A DNA stretch of 64,000 bases from Proruminimicrobium sp963666965 (GCA_963666965.1 OY762939.1:186001-250000); one strand, 5' to 3'; positions 1 through 9,483 are shown, numbered from the stretch's first letter. Notes: generated by a model from the sequence alone, not told the origin. Program-made: numbers and translations.

Positions 1-1251
1 TCCCGTATATTTTCTTAAAACTTCGGGTATTACGACAGATCCGTCTTCCTGCTGGCAGTTTTCAAGTATTGTCGCAAAAGTTCTTCCGACGGCAACGCCT
101 GATCCGTTTAGAGTATGAACAAAATCTCTCTTTTTGGAAGTATTGCTTTTGAACTTAATATTCATTCTTCTTGACTGAAAATCTTTAAAATTGGAACACG
201 AAGAGATTTCTCTGTAAGTTCCTTCTCCGCTCATCCAGGCTTCAAGGTCATAAGTTTTTGACGAACCGAATCCTATGTCGCCGGAACATAACGACATTAC
301 TCTGTATGGAATTTTTAAAAGCTGTAATACGTTTTCCGCGTCGGCAGTCAAAGCTTCAAGTTCGGCCATTGAATCTTCAGGTTTTGTGAATTTAACAAGT
401 TCGACCTTATTGAACTGGTGGTTTCTTATAAGGCCTTTCGTGTCTTTTCCGTACGAACCCGCTTCTCTTCTGAAACACGCGGAATAAGAAACGTATTTCT
501 CTGTAAGAGAGGCTTCCTCTATAACGTCGTCTCTGTGCATATTAGTTACAGAAACTTCGGCGGTAGGAATAAGATAAAGTTCGTCTTCCGTGCATTTAAA
601 AAGTTCTTCTTCAAATTTAGGAAGCTGTCCTGTTCCTTTCATGGAAGCTTTATTTACAAGATAAGGCGCCATTATTTCGCAGTACCCTCTCTGCTTATGC
701 GTTTCAAGAAAAAAACTTATTATCGCTCTTTCAAGAGCGCACCCTTCGTTTTTCAAAAGGGCAAATCTCGAACCTGACAATTTTGAAGCAGTTTCAAAAT
801 CAAGAATACCGAGTTTTTCACCGATCTCCCAGTGATGTTTCGGCTTAAATGAAAATTTTGGAATATCTCCCGATGTTCTTACTACGACGTTATCGTTTGA
901 ATCTTTTCCCTGAGGCACGCTGTCGTCCGGTATATTCGGAATTCTCATCAAAATATCTTCAATCTGGTTTTCAATATTAAGCAGAAACCTTTCGCTTTCC
1001 TGAATTCTGACCCTGAACTGTTCCAATTCTTCCAAAAGAGAAGCTTCCGGTTCTTTTCCTTCTCTTTTAAGTTTTCCTATTTTTTCTGAATCCGTATTTC
1101 TTCTGAGCCTTGCCTGTTCTATTTCGACTATAAGTTTTCTTCTGTCGTTATCCAGATTTATCAATGTTTCAAAATTAGTTTCAAAACCCCTTTTCTTAAG
1201 GCCGTTCTGCACATATTCCAGATTATCTCTGAACAATTTAATATCTAACAT
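1..1251 (-). CDS. serS: Seryl-tRNA synthetase (3' end outside window)
   Basis: Charges tRNA-Ser with serine in the cytoplasm. The reverse strand reads open from an ATG at 1249-1251, preceded by GGGAG, to the left edge; 417 codons are visible and the C-terminus is cut off. The N-terminus is the family's antiparallel coiled-coil arm (residues ~30-100, rich in E, R, K and L). The class II core follows, with motif 2 visible as ACFRREAGSYGKDTKG and an RNHQFNKVE stretch. A motif 3-like HTLNGSGVAVGRTFATILEN lies near the left edge. Missing residues should be only the last dozen or so, given the usual ~425 length. tRNA-Glu lies just upstream and may share its promoter. Confident identification. Confidence 0.95.
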   Translation of the reverse strand, partial: MLDIKLFRDNLEYVQNGLKKRGFETNFETLINLDNDRRKLIVEIEQARLRRNTDSEKIGKLKREGKEPEASLLEELEQFRVRIQESERFLLNIENQIEDILMRIPNIPDDSVPQGKDSNDNVVVRTSGDIPKFSFKPKHHWEIGEKLGILDFETASKLSGSRFALLKNEGCALERAIISFFLETHKQRGYCEIMAPYLVNKASMKGTGQLPKFEEELFKCTEDELYLIPTAEVSVTNMHRDDVIEEASLTEKYVSYSACFRREAGSYGKDTKGLIRNHQFNKVELVKFTKPEDSMAELEALTADAENVLQLLKIPYRVMSLCSGDIGFGSSKTYDLEAWMSGEGTYREISSCSNFKDFQSRRMNIKFKSNTSKKRDFVHTLNGSGVAVGRTFATILENCQQEDGSVVIPEVLRKYTG

Positions 1252-1303
1252 ATTTTCTCCCGTGTAAGTACAAAATAATCAAAATTTTTAATAAAAATTA
1301 AAA

Positions 1304-1377
1304 TGCCACCAACGGGATTTGAACCCGTGATCTCCGCCTTGAGAGGGCGATGTCCTAAACCGCTAGACGATGATGGC
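1304..1377 (-). tRNA. tRNA-Glu (CTC anticodon)
   Basis: The reverse strand folds as a complete cloverleaf of 74 nt. The acceptor pairs GCCATCA with TGGTGGC and the discriminator is A. The D-arm resembles bacterial tRNA-Glu (TCGTCTAG..GGACA). The anticodon stem is TCGCC/GGCGG with loop CTCTCAA, placing CTC at positions 34-36. The T-arm is ACGGG-TTCAAAT-CCCGT. The 3' CCA is not encoded. Confidence 0.95.
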
Positions 1378-1390
1378 ATTTTGTATATTA

Positions 1391-1419
1391 ATTATATAAT
1401 TTTTACGTCTGATTACCAA
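1391..1419 (-). promoter_or_regulatory. Promoter for tRNA-Glu (and possibly serS)
   Basis: On the reverse strand TTGGTA (1414-1419) and TATAAT (1391-1396) are separated by 17 bp. The predicted start falls just before the tRNA 5' end at 1377. The -10 is consensus and the -35 is fair. Confidence 0.6.
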
Positions 1420-1432
1420 CTATCCGGACAGT

Positions 1433-3469
1433 TTATTTTAACTTTGCATTTTCATTTTTAAGCATATACTGGGCTATCGCCACACCGGACTTATAGTGCT
1501 TAAGCATGCCGTCGTGTTCGGCGGTCTGTTCAGTTAAAACCATTTCTCTCGGCTTTGCTGCGTTCCACTTATAGTATTTTTGTTTATTTGAAGCAAAATC
1601 GTATAGAACGGCACAGTCCTTATTTATTATTATTCCTAAGTCGTTGTATGCAGTATGTTTTGAAGCCTTATCTGACAGCATATCTGTTCCTGTTGCCCAG
1701 TAAGAAGCGTTTGAAAGAGAAAGTTCATACAGAGTCGGCATAATATCGTTATGAGAACCACACGCCTGCATATCTATTTTTGATTTATCGGGTCTTAATT
1801 TTGCAGGAATATACAAATAGAAAGGAACGCTTACCATATCAAGCTGTCTTTCGACCGGATATGAAAAAGTATTCCAGAAATTATGGTCTCCGGTAATAGC
1901 GACTATCGTATTGTCTGCATATTTTGAATTTTTAATTCTTGTCAAAAATTCAGCGGCCTTGCGGCATGAGTACTGGTAAGTCAAAAATCTCATTTGCGAA
2001 AGTTTCATATCGCCGCTAACGGCGTTTTTGAGATCTTCAGTCATTTCAAGAGGAAGAGGTTTATATCCTTTCGGAAGAGAATACGGCGGATGGTTTGATG
2101 TTGTAAGAACATAAATAAATTTGCTGGCGCCGTCTTTTTCAAGCGTTTTAAAAACATTGTCAAAAAGATATTCGTCGTATACTCCCCACTGGTTTCTTTC
2201 ATAATCTTTTGACATACTGCTTTCGCCTATTATTGTGTCAAACCCGAGATTCGGCATATACGAGCCTGAATTTCTCCAGCCGGCGTTGCCTCCGTACATA
2301 AAAAAAGTTTCGTAATTTTTATTTTTATACGGCATAGGTCCTGAGAAAAAATATTTATTGTAGGCGTATTTTGACTGGCATAAATATTTCGATAAAGGAA
2401 GCCTGGGGATGTTTGATATTACGGCTTCAAGACTGCCGATCGTTCCCATATGTCCGGGCATAAAACGGTAAAAAACTATGTCTTCGTCAAGATGTTTTTT
2501 CATCTCGCCGAGTACATTGAAAGTAGGGCTGTTATACTGCATTAAATCCGTGCCGAACGACTCCATTACTATTAAAATAACGTTAGGCTTTACGGCTTCT
2601 ATAGTTTTATTGTAGGGGGTATGTCTTTCAAGAGATTTTTCAGGATTGCCGGCGTCTATTTTACCGCTTTCGCAATCAAGATAATCCGCAAACATAGCTG
2701 ACGGATTATCGGACGAATATCCCATTTTTGCCACATAATCCATACCTCTGTTTTCTTTTGATCTGGCCTCAAGAGCGGCCTGAAAAGTGAAAATTCCGTT
2801 TATGGCAACTTTATTTATAAAAACGTTATTTGTAACTTCGGCGTTATCTGTCCCGAGAGGGAAAAGTCCGAAAGAGCCTCTTGCCGTGATAAAAGTCAGC
2901 GCTATTAAGCACAGCGAAATTAAAATTTTATTTATGACGCCTGTTTTTTTCAAATCAAATCCGGCAAGATTTTTTTCGATGATTCTTTTGGAAAGAAAAT
3001 ATACAAAAGCAAAAACCGCTATGAATCCGGCCGCCACAAGAACAATCGGATAATTTTCGGCCAGCGTCGAAAAAAGCGCTTTTGTATCGTCTTCGATAAC
3101 GCCGAAAATCAAAATATTTATGTGGTTCTGAAAATACGAATAAAAACCGAAATCAACGCATAATATTAAAATAACACTGCCAAAAAAAAATGTATAGTAA
3201 TATTTCAAACTATTCATAAAACCGAGAAATATTTTCTTGCTCCCCTTAAAAATAAAAATTATAAAAGCAAGAACAGCAAAACTATTGATATAGGCAAGAA
3301 CAGCCGCATCATATCTGACGCCGAGTATAAAAGCTTTAACAAGCCCGTCCCGGTAAGCATCTAAACCGGCAGGCGCGTAATAAAACGTAAATATTATTCT
3401 GTAGACGGTCATCAGAAAAATGAAAATCACGTTAAGTAAAAAGAGTCTTTTTATTATTTGTTTAAGCAT
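1433..3469 (-). CDS. LtaS/MdoB-type sulfatase-fold phosphotransferase, membrane protein
   Basis: Predicted inner-membrane enzyme of the lipoteichoic acid synthase/phosphoglycerol transferase family. Residues 1-200 hold about five hydrophobic segments. An extracytoplasmic alkaline-phosphatase/sulfatase domain follows. Visible active-site elements are VMESFG (metal-binding E303), GTIGSLE (probable nucleophile T343), TTSNHPPY (H460) and TGDHNF (D528, H529). At 678 residues it matches the family. The start is preceded by GGAG. Known members transfer glycerol-phosphate or phosphoethanolamine from lipids to glycans. In a diderm, an MdoB-like periplasmic-glucan or LPS-modifying role is more likely than teichoic acid synthesis. 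No pathway partner is adjacent, so the substrate is unknown. Confidence 0.85.
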   Translation of the reverse strand: MLKQIIKRLFLLNVIFIFLMTVYRIIFTFYYAPAGLDAYRDGLVKAFILGVRYDAAVLAYINSFAVLAFIIFIFKGSKKIFLGFMNSLKYYYTFFFGSVILILCVDFGFYSYFQNHINILIFGVIEDDTKALFSTLAENYPIVLVAAGFIAVFAFVYFLSKRIIEKNLAGFDLKKTGVINKILISLCLIALTFITARGSFGLFPLGTDNAEVTNNVFINKVAINGIFTFQAALEARSKENRGMDYVAKMGYSSDNPSAMFADYLDCESGKIDAGNPEKSLERHTPYNKTIEAVKPNVILIVMESFGTDLMQYNSPTFNVLGEMKKHLDEDIVFYRFMPGHMGTIGSLEAVISNIPRLPLSKYLCQSKYAYNKYFFSGPMPYKNKNYETFFMYGGNAGWRNSGSYMPNLGFDTIIGESSMSKDYERNQWGVYDEYLFDNVFKTLEKDGASKFIYVLTTSNHPPYSLPKGYKPLPLEMTEDLKNAVSGDMKLSQMRFLTYQYSCRKAAEFLTRIKNSKYADNTIVAITGDHNFWNTFSYPVERQLDMVSVPFYLYIPAKLRPDKSKIDMQACGSHNDIMPTLYELSLSNASYWATGTDMLSDKASKHTAYNDLGIIINKDCAVLYDFASNKQKYYKWNAAKPREMVLTEQTAEHDGMLKHYKSGVAIAQYMLKNENAKLK

Positions 3470-3594
3470 TTTGAATCTCCGCGGTTTTACAGTTATAAAG
3501 TTTTGCCAAAGATTATATCAAATTAATAAAATTTGTATCAAAACATGTCTTTTTAAAGCATGCTTTTACATTATTTAGAGTATTTTTGAAATTT

Positions 3595-3891
3595 TTAACG
3601 CAGCTGCCTTCTTAAACGGTATATCTCGTCCTGCAGTTTATCTTTTTCATCTTCAAGAGAGTTTATTTTTTCTTTTAAAGACTTGTTTTTCTCTTCCATA
3701 CGAATGATATCGTCTTTCAAAAGTTTGTTTTCTTTTTTAAGCGGTTTTACTTCTTCTTTAAATATTTTATTTAATTCTTCGGTAACTTCCAGCTTTTCTT
3801 TGAGATTTTTATTTTCTTTTTCAAAAATGAGCGCTTCTTCAAGCAATTTTTGAATTTCCGCTCCGATTTGTTCAATTTTTTCCGTTATCAT
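3595..3891 (-). CDS. Small coiled-coil protein (ZapB-like in appearance)
   Basis: A 98-residue protein that is almost entirely heptad-repeat coiled coil rich in K, E and L (for example EKENKNLKEKLE), without membrane segment or signal peptide. Its start is preceded by GGAG and it is divergent from the AsmA-like gene. Size and composition recall cell-division factor ZapB, but coiled coils are low-complexity and this is resemblance only. It could equally be another cytoplasmic scaffold. Confidence 0.6.
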   Translation of the reverse strand: MITEKIEQIGAEIQKLLEEALIFEKENKNLKEKLEVTEELNKIFKEEVKPLKKENKLLKDDIIRMEEKNKSLKEKINSLEDEKDKLQDEIYRLRRQLR

Positions 3892-4001
3892 CGGGATTCT
3901 CCGTATTTTTATTTATAACCTTTTAATAAACTATACATTTTTTGGCGCAGCCGGACAAGAGTATTTACTTAAAAATATTTATTTTGTTTAATAACGGCAG
4001 A

Positions 4002-5981
4002 ATGAAAATTTTCAAAAAAACAATGCTTTTCATTGCGGCCGCCGGATTACTTTTTTCTTTGGCTTCGTTTGTTTTCGTAAAAATATTTCTGCCTCAGGAT
4101 AAAATCAAGCAATACATCGTTTCATACGCAAAAGAAAATTTCAACAGAGAAGTTTCTTTCGACAAAGTATCCTTTAATATCATAGGCATAAATCTTACGA
4201 ATTTCGCTCTTTCGGAAAGATCGTCTTTTGCAAAAGGCACTTTTATAAAAGCAAAAAAACTGACTCTCAAAATATCACTGAAACCTTTGCTGCGCAAAAA
4301 AATAGAAGTCCAAACTCTCGGTATTGACGGGATGTACATACAAATGCACAAAGATAAAAACGGAAGATTTAATTTTAACGACATAACGACAAAAAAAGAG
4401 CAAACGCCCGAAAACGTACAAAACAAGGCAAAAAGCGTAAAAAACGACATTCCTTTGAAAATTTATAAATTTGACGTAAAAAATTCAGTTATATTATTCA
4501 AAGACGATATTTTAAATCTTGATACGGAAATTTCGGATTTTAACATGAAAATTTCAGATTTTTCGTTTACGGAATTATTCCCGTGCGAAATATCTTTCAA
4601 CATCAAATATAAACAAAATAACATTGACGCCTTTTTGCCCGTAAATCTGCAGTCCGAAATTAATCTTAACGATTTGGAATTTGACAAACTTCTTATCAAC
4701 ATAATTTCTTTTAAGACAAATTATAAAGGCGCAGAATTAAACGCCTCAGGAAATTTTGAAAATATAACAACGCCTAAAATTGATTTAAAAATAACTTGCA
4801 AAAACATCAATACCGAAACATTTAAAGACTTTTTTACCGCAAAAACAAAATTTAAAATACCTTCCGTTGACTGCGAAATAAAAACAGTCATTGACGCGGC
4901 CAATAAAAACGCCGATATACTGCAGTTTGATCTTCTTTTGCCGCAATCAACGTGTTATGTTTACGGAAATATTAACTGGAGCGGAGAAAAACCGCAATAC
5001 AATTTAAAAACAAACATTGATATAGCGCTTGATAAAATATCCGAGTTTTTTCCGGATTACAATATAAGCGGAAAAATAAAATCAAAACTGAAAATATCAA
5101 ACACAGACCTTAACGGCAATGTTGACGGAACGAATATATCTTTTAAATATCCGCCGTATACGGATTTAAGCGCGACAAATTTCAAAGCCGTCATTCATTC
5201 AAAAGATAATATTTCCATGGAAAATTCTTCAGGCGTATTTAACGGCGGAAGTTTTAAATTTTCAGGTTCTTATACCGGGAATAATCTCGCGTTAAAATTA
5301 AAAATGGACAAATTAATCATAAAAGAAATTTCGTCCAACCCAAACGGTGAAATAAAAGAAAAACCAAAAAAGGAACAAAAATCATCAGATTTCAACTTAA
5401 ATTTGGACGCAGACATAAGCATAGATTTATTGGAAATTCCTTACTTATACGGGCGCAACGGTTATATTAAAACGTCTTTAAAATCAATTACATCCGATAT
5501 GAAAAATTCAAACGGATATTTTTCGGCCGGAATTTCAAACGGAACAATCACAAACGTTGAAAAACTGGCGGAAAACAAATTCGCAAAAATATTTCTTATG
5601 ATATTTAACGCACTCAACAACAACATAAAGCAATCGCAAAAACCGGATGACAAAACAAAAAGCGGAATCAATTACGAAAATCTTATTTTCAACACAGTGT
5701 TTTCAGAAGGCAAAATGACGACGAAACAAATTGATTTTAAACTGCCTATAACTACAATTTCAACTTCCGGAACGGTTGATTTCAAAGCAGGATTGATAAA
5801 TTTAAAAACAGATTCGGGTTTATACGCAAAAATGAAAATTACCGGAACAATAGACAATCCAAAAACTTCTTTTGATACGGCAGGCACATTAGGCGAAATA
5901 TTAAAAGACGCACAAAGCGGCAAAAGTTCTGATATCGGCAAAAAGCTGGATAATGCGTTGAGAAATCTTTTAGGCAGATAA
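4002..5981 (+). CDS. AsmA-like / AsmA-family envelope protein
   Basis: About 659 residues. The N-terminus is a membrane anchor (MKIFKKTMLFIAAAG...) followed by the typical AsmA opening: IKQYIVSYAKENFNREVSFDKV, then beta-rich repeats of the form 'LKLKMDKLIIKEI' and a C-terminal stretch seen in AsmA_2 domains (GTVDFKAGLINLKTDSG, KITGTIDNPKTSFD). AsmA/TamB-type proteins are thought to bridge the periplasm and carry phospholipid to the outer membrane. I chose the ATG at 4002 because the upstream in-frame TTG at 3942 adds an unlikely polar leader before the anchor. A larger TamB homologue lies at 51989. Family assignment is good; the precise role is inferred. Confidence 0.8.
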   Translation: MKIFKKTMLFIAAAGLLFSLASFVFVKIFLPQDKIKQYIVSYAKENFNREVSFDKVSFNIIGINLTNFALSERSSFAKGTFIKAKKLTLKISLKPLLRKKIEVQTLGIDGMYIQMHKDKNGRFNFNDITTKKEQTPENVQNKAKSVKNDIPLKIYKFDVKNSVILFKDDILNLDTEISDFNMKISDFSFTELFPCEISFNIKYKQNNIDAFLPVNLQSEINLNDLEFDKLLINIISFKTNYKGAELNASGNFENITTPKIDLKITCKNINTETFKDFFTAKTKFKIPSVDCEIKTVIDAANKNADILQFDLLLPQSTCYVYGNINWSGEKPQYNLKTNIDIALDKISEFFPDYNISGKIKSKLKISNTDLNGNVDGTNISFKYPPYTDLSATNFKAVIHSKDNISMENSSGVFNGGSFKFSGSYTGNNLALKLKMDKLIIKEISSNPNGEIKEKPKKEQKSSDFNLNLDADISIDLLEIPYLYGRNGYIKTSLKSITSDMKNSNGYFSAGISNGTITNVEKLAENKFAKIFLMIFNALNNNIKQSQKPDDKTKSGINYENLIFNTVFSEGKMTTKQIDFKLPITTISTSGTVDFKAGLINLKTDSGLYAKMKITGTIDNPKTSFDTAGTLGEILKDAQSGKSSDIGKKLDNALRNLLGR

Positions 5982-5983
5982 TA

Positions 5984-6754
5984 TTAAATTTTATGTTTTT
6001 TGGAGATATTGAATTTTTTGTAATGTCTGTTCATTACCGTTTCAATATTTTTATTTTCTTTTTTGAATTCTTTTGATCTGACAGACTTATTCCAGAAATG
6101 AAAAATATAAACGCCGCAGGCATCGGCAAGTCTGAATCCGGCCTTTTTTACTCTTTCGCAGAATTCTATGTCTTCGCCGAAACAAGGATAAAAATTTTCA
6201 TTAAAAAGACCTGTTTTCTTAAATATGCTTTTTTTTATGCACATGCAAAGACCGTGAACCGTTTTTGCTTTTTTTACCTTATTAAAATTTTCAAGTCTTA
6301 TTCTGGCTGCTTCAATATCGATTATCTTCTGATTTTTTTCGGCCTTTTTCACAAATGTTTTATTTTCAAAAGGATTGAACATCGTGCCGGCGACCGCATT
6401 TTTTTTATTCTCGTTTAAAGCGTAAACAAGGCCTTCAAGCCAATATTTTGTAACTATTACGTCGTTATTTATATAACATACATAACGGCCCGAAGATTTT
6501 AAAATACCGGTATTTAAAGCTTTTGCGACTCCGAGATTTTTTTTAAAATCAATTATTGAAACTTTTTTTAAAAATTCAAATTTCGGGCGCAGTTTTTTCA
6601 GATATTGCGAAGTGGAATCGCTTGATCCGTTATTTATAAGAATAAGTTCATAAGGATATGATGAATTTTTTAAAACACTTTCAACGCATTTCTTCGTATA
6701 TTTAACGGCGTTAAAACACGGAACGATGATTGAAACAATGTTTTTGTCAGTCAT
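5984..6754 (-). CDS. Family 2 glycosyltransferase
   Basis: A soluble 256-residue GT-A fold enzyme. It starts with IVSIIVPCFNAVKYTKKCVESVL, has the acidic motif YINNDVIV (nucleotide-sugar/metal binding) near residue 95 and the acceptor-side GEDIEFCERVKKAGF (ED base region) near residue 190. It transfers a sugar from a nucleotide donor, probably onto a surface glycan. Its first 8 bases overlap the end of the U32-like gene upstream, so it is the third gene of a tightly packed operon. Donor and acceptor cannot be read from the sequence. Confidence 0.85.
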   Translation of the reverse strand: MTDKNIVSIIVPCFNAVKYTKKCVESVLKNSSYPYELILINNGSSDSTSQYLKKLRPKFEFLKKVSIIDFKKNLGVAKALNTGILKSSGRYVCYINNDVIVTKYWLEGLVYALNENKKNAVAGTMFNPFENKTFVKKAEKNQKIIDIEAARIRLENFNKVKKAKTVHGLCMCIKKSIFKKTGLFNENFYPCFGEDIEFCERVKKAGFRLADACGVYIFHFWNKSVRSKEFKKENKNIETVMNRHYKKFNISKKHKI

Positions 6755-7541
6755 TATAAACTATCCTGTCGGACTGATTTTTTACAGCTGACTTTTCATT
6801 TTTAAAAAATACAGCGTTGCCTTTTATAATATAGCTGAATTTTGTTCTGTATTTTTTAAGAGAGATGATATTTTTTTCGCATTGTTTTAAACAATTTTTA
6901 TCAGCCATATTAAGCTGTCCGCAGTATCTGGTGGTCGATATTTTAGCATAAGGATAATATATTGATGATTTAATATAAGGCGGAAGTTTTATTTCGCTTT
7001 TCCAGGCAAGTTCGTCAAGTTCAACGCGCACTATATTATTTTCTTTCATAAATTTATGAAAAATACTCGAGTTTGCCGCATTCTGTCCGAAATAATCCAA
7101 AGTTTCAAAAGGCACTTTTTTAGGAATAAAAACTTTATGTTTTAAAGAAGCGGCTTTCTGCCTGTTTAAAATTATATCATGAGCAAACGGATCCGTTTTT
7201 TGCTTGGTCAGAAGTCTGCCTATTGCAAGTTTTAAGTCAGGATAGTTTTCTCTTATATGGTAGAAAAAACCCCAGTCGTTGAATACGATTTCGTCAAATA
7301 TATGCGTATTTTTTGCTATAAAATCCAGCGGCTTTATAATTTTTTTAAAAGCCGACTGCGGAATATACGGAAAAACCGCCGTAATTTTTCTGCCATCTGC
7401 TTTATTTTTTAAAACTGCAAGATCCTCAACGGACGGCATCTTATATTCGCAGAATTCGTCTCCGAAATAGATTCTTTCAAATCCGCGGCATAAATCAAGC
7501 TTTAAAACCGAATTGATTATTTTTGCTTTTTCTTTTTTCAT
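6747..7541 (-). CDS. UbiV-like U32-family protein (4Fe-4S)
   Basis: A 264-residue protein that I read as the smaller partner of a U32 pair. The N-terminal IYFGDEFCEYKMPSVEDL matches the UbiV pattern 'YxGexxCxxR', giving C31. The C-terminal YCGQLNMADKNCLKQCEK gives C207, C217 and C221. These four cysteines have the same order and nearly the same spacing as the 4Fe-4S ligands of UbiV. The start codon overlaps the stop of the larger partner by 4 bases (ATGA). UbiU-UbiV hydroxylate the ubiquinone ring without oxygen; other U32 proteins hydroxylate tRNA or rRNA. No ubiquinone gene is in view, so the substrate is open. Confidence 0.6.
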   Translation of the reverse strand: MKKEKAKIINSVLKLDLCRGFERIYFGDEFCEYKMPSVEDLAVLKNKADGRKITAVFPYIPQSAFKKIIKPLDFIAKNTHIFDEIVFNDWGFFYHIRENYPDLKLAIGRLLTKQKTDPFAHDIILNRQKAASLKHKVFIPKKVPFETLDYFGQNAANSSIFHKFMKENNIVRVELDELAWKSEIKLPPYIKSSIYYPYAKISTTRYCGQLNMADKNCLKQCEKNIISLKKYRTKFSYIIKGNAVFFKNEKSAVKNQSDRIVYND

Positions 7542-8521
7542 AAATTATAAAAACACTGTGAACCGTTACATTCAAAAAGCCCTTTTTCTTTGAGAATTTT
7601 TTTGCATAATTTAACATATTCTTTTTTTGATTTAACGGTATCAAGGGCGCCTGAGGCTTCTTTTACAGCTTCTACAAAAGACAGCGTCGACTGTTTCCTG
7701 TTTACTATTTTCAGCGATATGTTTTTGGCGTTTTTAAGATCATACAAAAGACATAAATTGCATGAATGCCTCATATTTTGCGAAAAATTGCCGGCGTTAA
7801 GACCGTATTTCTTTTTATAATAACCGGAAAATTTTAAAATATTTTCATTGATCAGATGACAGCCCGTTTCGCACATGTTTACGTTATAGGTGCTTATAAT
7901 TTTACTGTTATTGTCAATATTTTCAGAACAGTGGAAAAAAGAACAAAATCCGTCTATAAAAAAACAGCTGCCTCCGAAAGCAAAAATTTCGTACTGCATC
8001 GATTTGTCGCTGTTGACTATTTCAAGAATGTCTTTTGCGCAAAGCTGTCTGTCTAAAATTACTCTTTTTGCGCCCAGCGATTTATAAAAAGCGACTGTCC
8101 GGCTGTTAAAAACCGTTCCGCCCGTTGAAATAACTATATCCTTTTTATATCCGTTTTGTTTAAGAATCAAAAGCAGCGAGATATCATTTACTATTATGCC
8201 TTTAACTCCGCGCAAAGAGCTTACCTTTTTTATTGTTTCCGTTATAAGCTTATATTGGTTTTCGGTGTAAATGCCGTTAAAAGTGACATATACCGGCAAT
8301 TTATTTTTTTCTGCAGAGCTTACGGCTTTTTTAAAATCTGTCCAATCGGTAAAATTGGCATCTTCGCCGCGTCTGTTTAAAATATTAAAAGCTATCGGAT
8401 ATTTGCCGTTTACGGATTTATCGAAGAAGCCTGCGTAAAGTTCGGTTGCGCCTGCTTTTTTAAGCTCTCCGGCAGAACCTGAATTATTGAAACCTGAGGT
8501 TATATTGAATCTGTATTTCAC
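7538..8521 (-). CDS. UbiU-like U32-family (peptidase U32) protein
   Basis: A 327-residue protein with a TIM-barrel-like U32 N-terminus: LKKAGATELYAGF, then VKGIIVNDISLLLILK and DIVISTGGTVFNS..SLGAKRVILDRQL. A cysteine cluster follows (C186, C193, C198, C217, C221, C254, C257), suited to an Fe-S cluster, as in UbiU. The start is GTG at 8519-8521; an overlapping upstream ATG is closed by a stop. It heads an operon with the UbiV-like gene and a GT2 gene. 'Peptidase U32' is a historical label; characterised members mostly act in oxygen-independent hydroxylation. Its own substrate is unknown. Confidence 0.7.
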   Translation of the reverse strand: MKYRFNITSGFNNSGSAGELKKAGATELYAGFFDKSVNGKYPIAFNILNRRGEDANFTDWTDFKKAVSSAEKNKLPVYVTFNGIYTENQYKLITETIKKVSSLRGVKGIIVNDISLLLILKQNGYKKDIVISTGGTVFNSRTVAFYKSLGAKRVILDRQLCAKDILEIVNSDKSMQYEIFAFGGSCFFIDGFCSFFHCSENIDNNSKIISTYNVNMCETGCHLINENILKFSGYYKKKYGLNAGNFSQNMRHSCNLCLLYDLKNAKNISLKIVNRKQSTLSFVEAVKEASGALDTVKSKKEYVKLCKKILKEKGLFECNGSQCFYNL

Positions 8522-8574
8522 GCAATCATTATATTAAAAAATAATATTTGATACTACTTTTGTTAAATGATAAA

Positions 8575-9483
8575 ATGAATTCCGTTATGAAACTTCCTAA
8601 AATAAAAAAATTTCCGTATACTGATATTCTCGGATGGTCTGTATCCAGATATGACCGATTTTCAAACTGCAAAAGACAGTATTTTTACGACTATTATGCA
8701 AAATTCGACACAGAAATTCCTCTTCAAAAAATACAGCAGCTGAAATCTTTAACGTCGGTTGCTCTTGAAACCGGCAATATAGTGCACGACATTATAAAAG
8801 ATCTTCTTTTGAGACTTCAAAAAACTTCAAAACCGATAGACAAGAAAAAATTTCTGCTTTATGCTTTTGAAAAAACAAATTCATACTGCGCAGCAAAAAC
8901 TTTTACCGAAGTTTATTACAAACAGAAAGATTCGGTCACGGGAGACGATTTATTTCCTGCGGTTGAAAAAACGCTTATAAATTTTTTAAACAGCGGCCGT
9001 TTAAGATGGATTTTTGAAACAGCTTTAAAAGCAAGCGAAAACTGGGTTATAGAGCCTGACGGATTCGGAGAAACCAGAATAGATAAATATAAAGCTTACT
9101 GCAAGGTGGATTATCTTATACCTGTTGACGGCAAAATACATATTCTTGACTGGAAAACCGGAAAGCCGGATATTCAGAAACATTCAAAGCAGCTTACCGG
9201 ATATGCTCTGTGGGCATGTTATCATTTTGATGCCGCTTTCGGCGATATACTTCCTTCAATCGCATATCTGTGTCCTTCATACTCGGAAAGCGCCGTTGAG
9301 TTAAAAGAAAATGATCTTGAAAATTTAAAAAAACAGGTAATTGAAGAAACTCTTCAGATGTACGAATATTTATCAGACGTTGAAAAAAACAAACCGAAAC
9401 CTAAAGAATTGTTTGAAAAAACCGATAACGGATTTTTCTGCAAATACTGCAACTACAGAGAAATCTGTCAAAATAATTACTAA
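8575..9483 (+). CDS. PD-(D/E)XK (RecB/Cas4-like) nuclease with Fe-S cysteines
   Basis: About 302 residues. The N-terminus has the RecB-like GWSVSRYDRFSNCKRQYFYDYY, the core has VDYLIPVDGKIHILDWKTGKPD (D-x(n)-D-x-K nuclease motif) followed by QLTGYALWA, and the C-terminus ends CKYCNYREIC. One N-terminal plus three C-terminal cysteines is the AddB/Cas4 Fe-S arrangement. It probably trims or resects DNA. It stands alone just upstream of recA but has no helicase partner here. No clear ribosome-binding site separates the candidate starts at TTG 8548, ATG 8575 and ATG 8587. No CRISPR array is seen nearby, so a Cas4 role is unlikely. Confidence 0.8.
   Translation: MNSVMKLPKIKKFPYTDILGWSVSRYDRFSNCKRQYFYDYYAKFDTEIPLQKIQQLKSLTSVALETGNIVHDIIKDLLLRLQKTSKPIDKKKFLLYAFEKTNSYCAAKTFTEVYYKQKDSVTGDDLFPAVEKTLINFLNSGRLRWIFETALKASENWVIEPDGFGETRIDKYKAYCKVDYLIPVDGKIHILDWKTGKPDIQKHSKQLTGYALWACYHFDAAFGDILPSIAYLCPSYSESAVELKENDLENLKKQVIEETLQMYEYLSDVEKNKPKPKELFEKTDNGFFCKYCNYREICQNNY

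Noticed and set aside
418..777. Rightward 119-codon frame at the left edge
   Set aside because: It is antisense to serS, whose protein sequence is unmistakable.
7538..8521. Annotation as a protease (peptidase U32)
   Set aside because: No protease residues are visible; the cysteine pattern fits Fe-S U32 proteins involved in hydroxylation.
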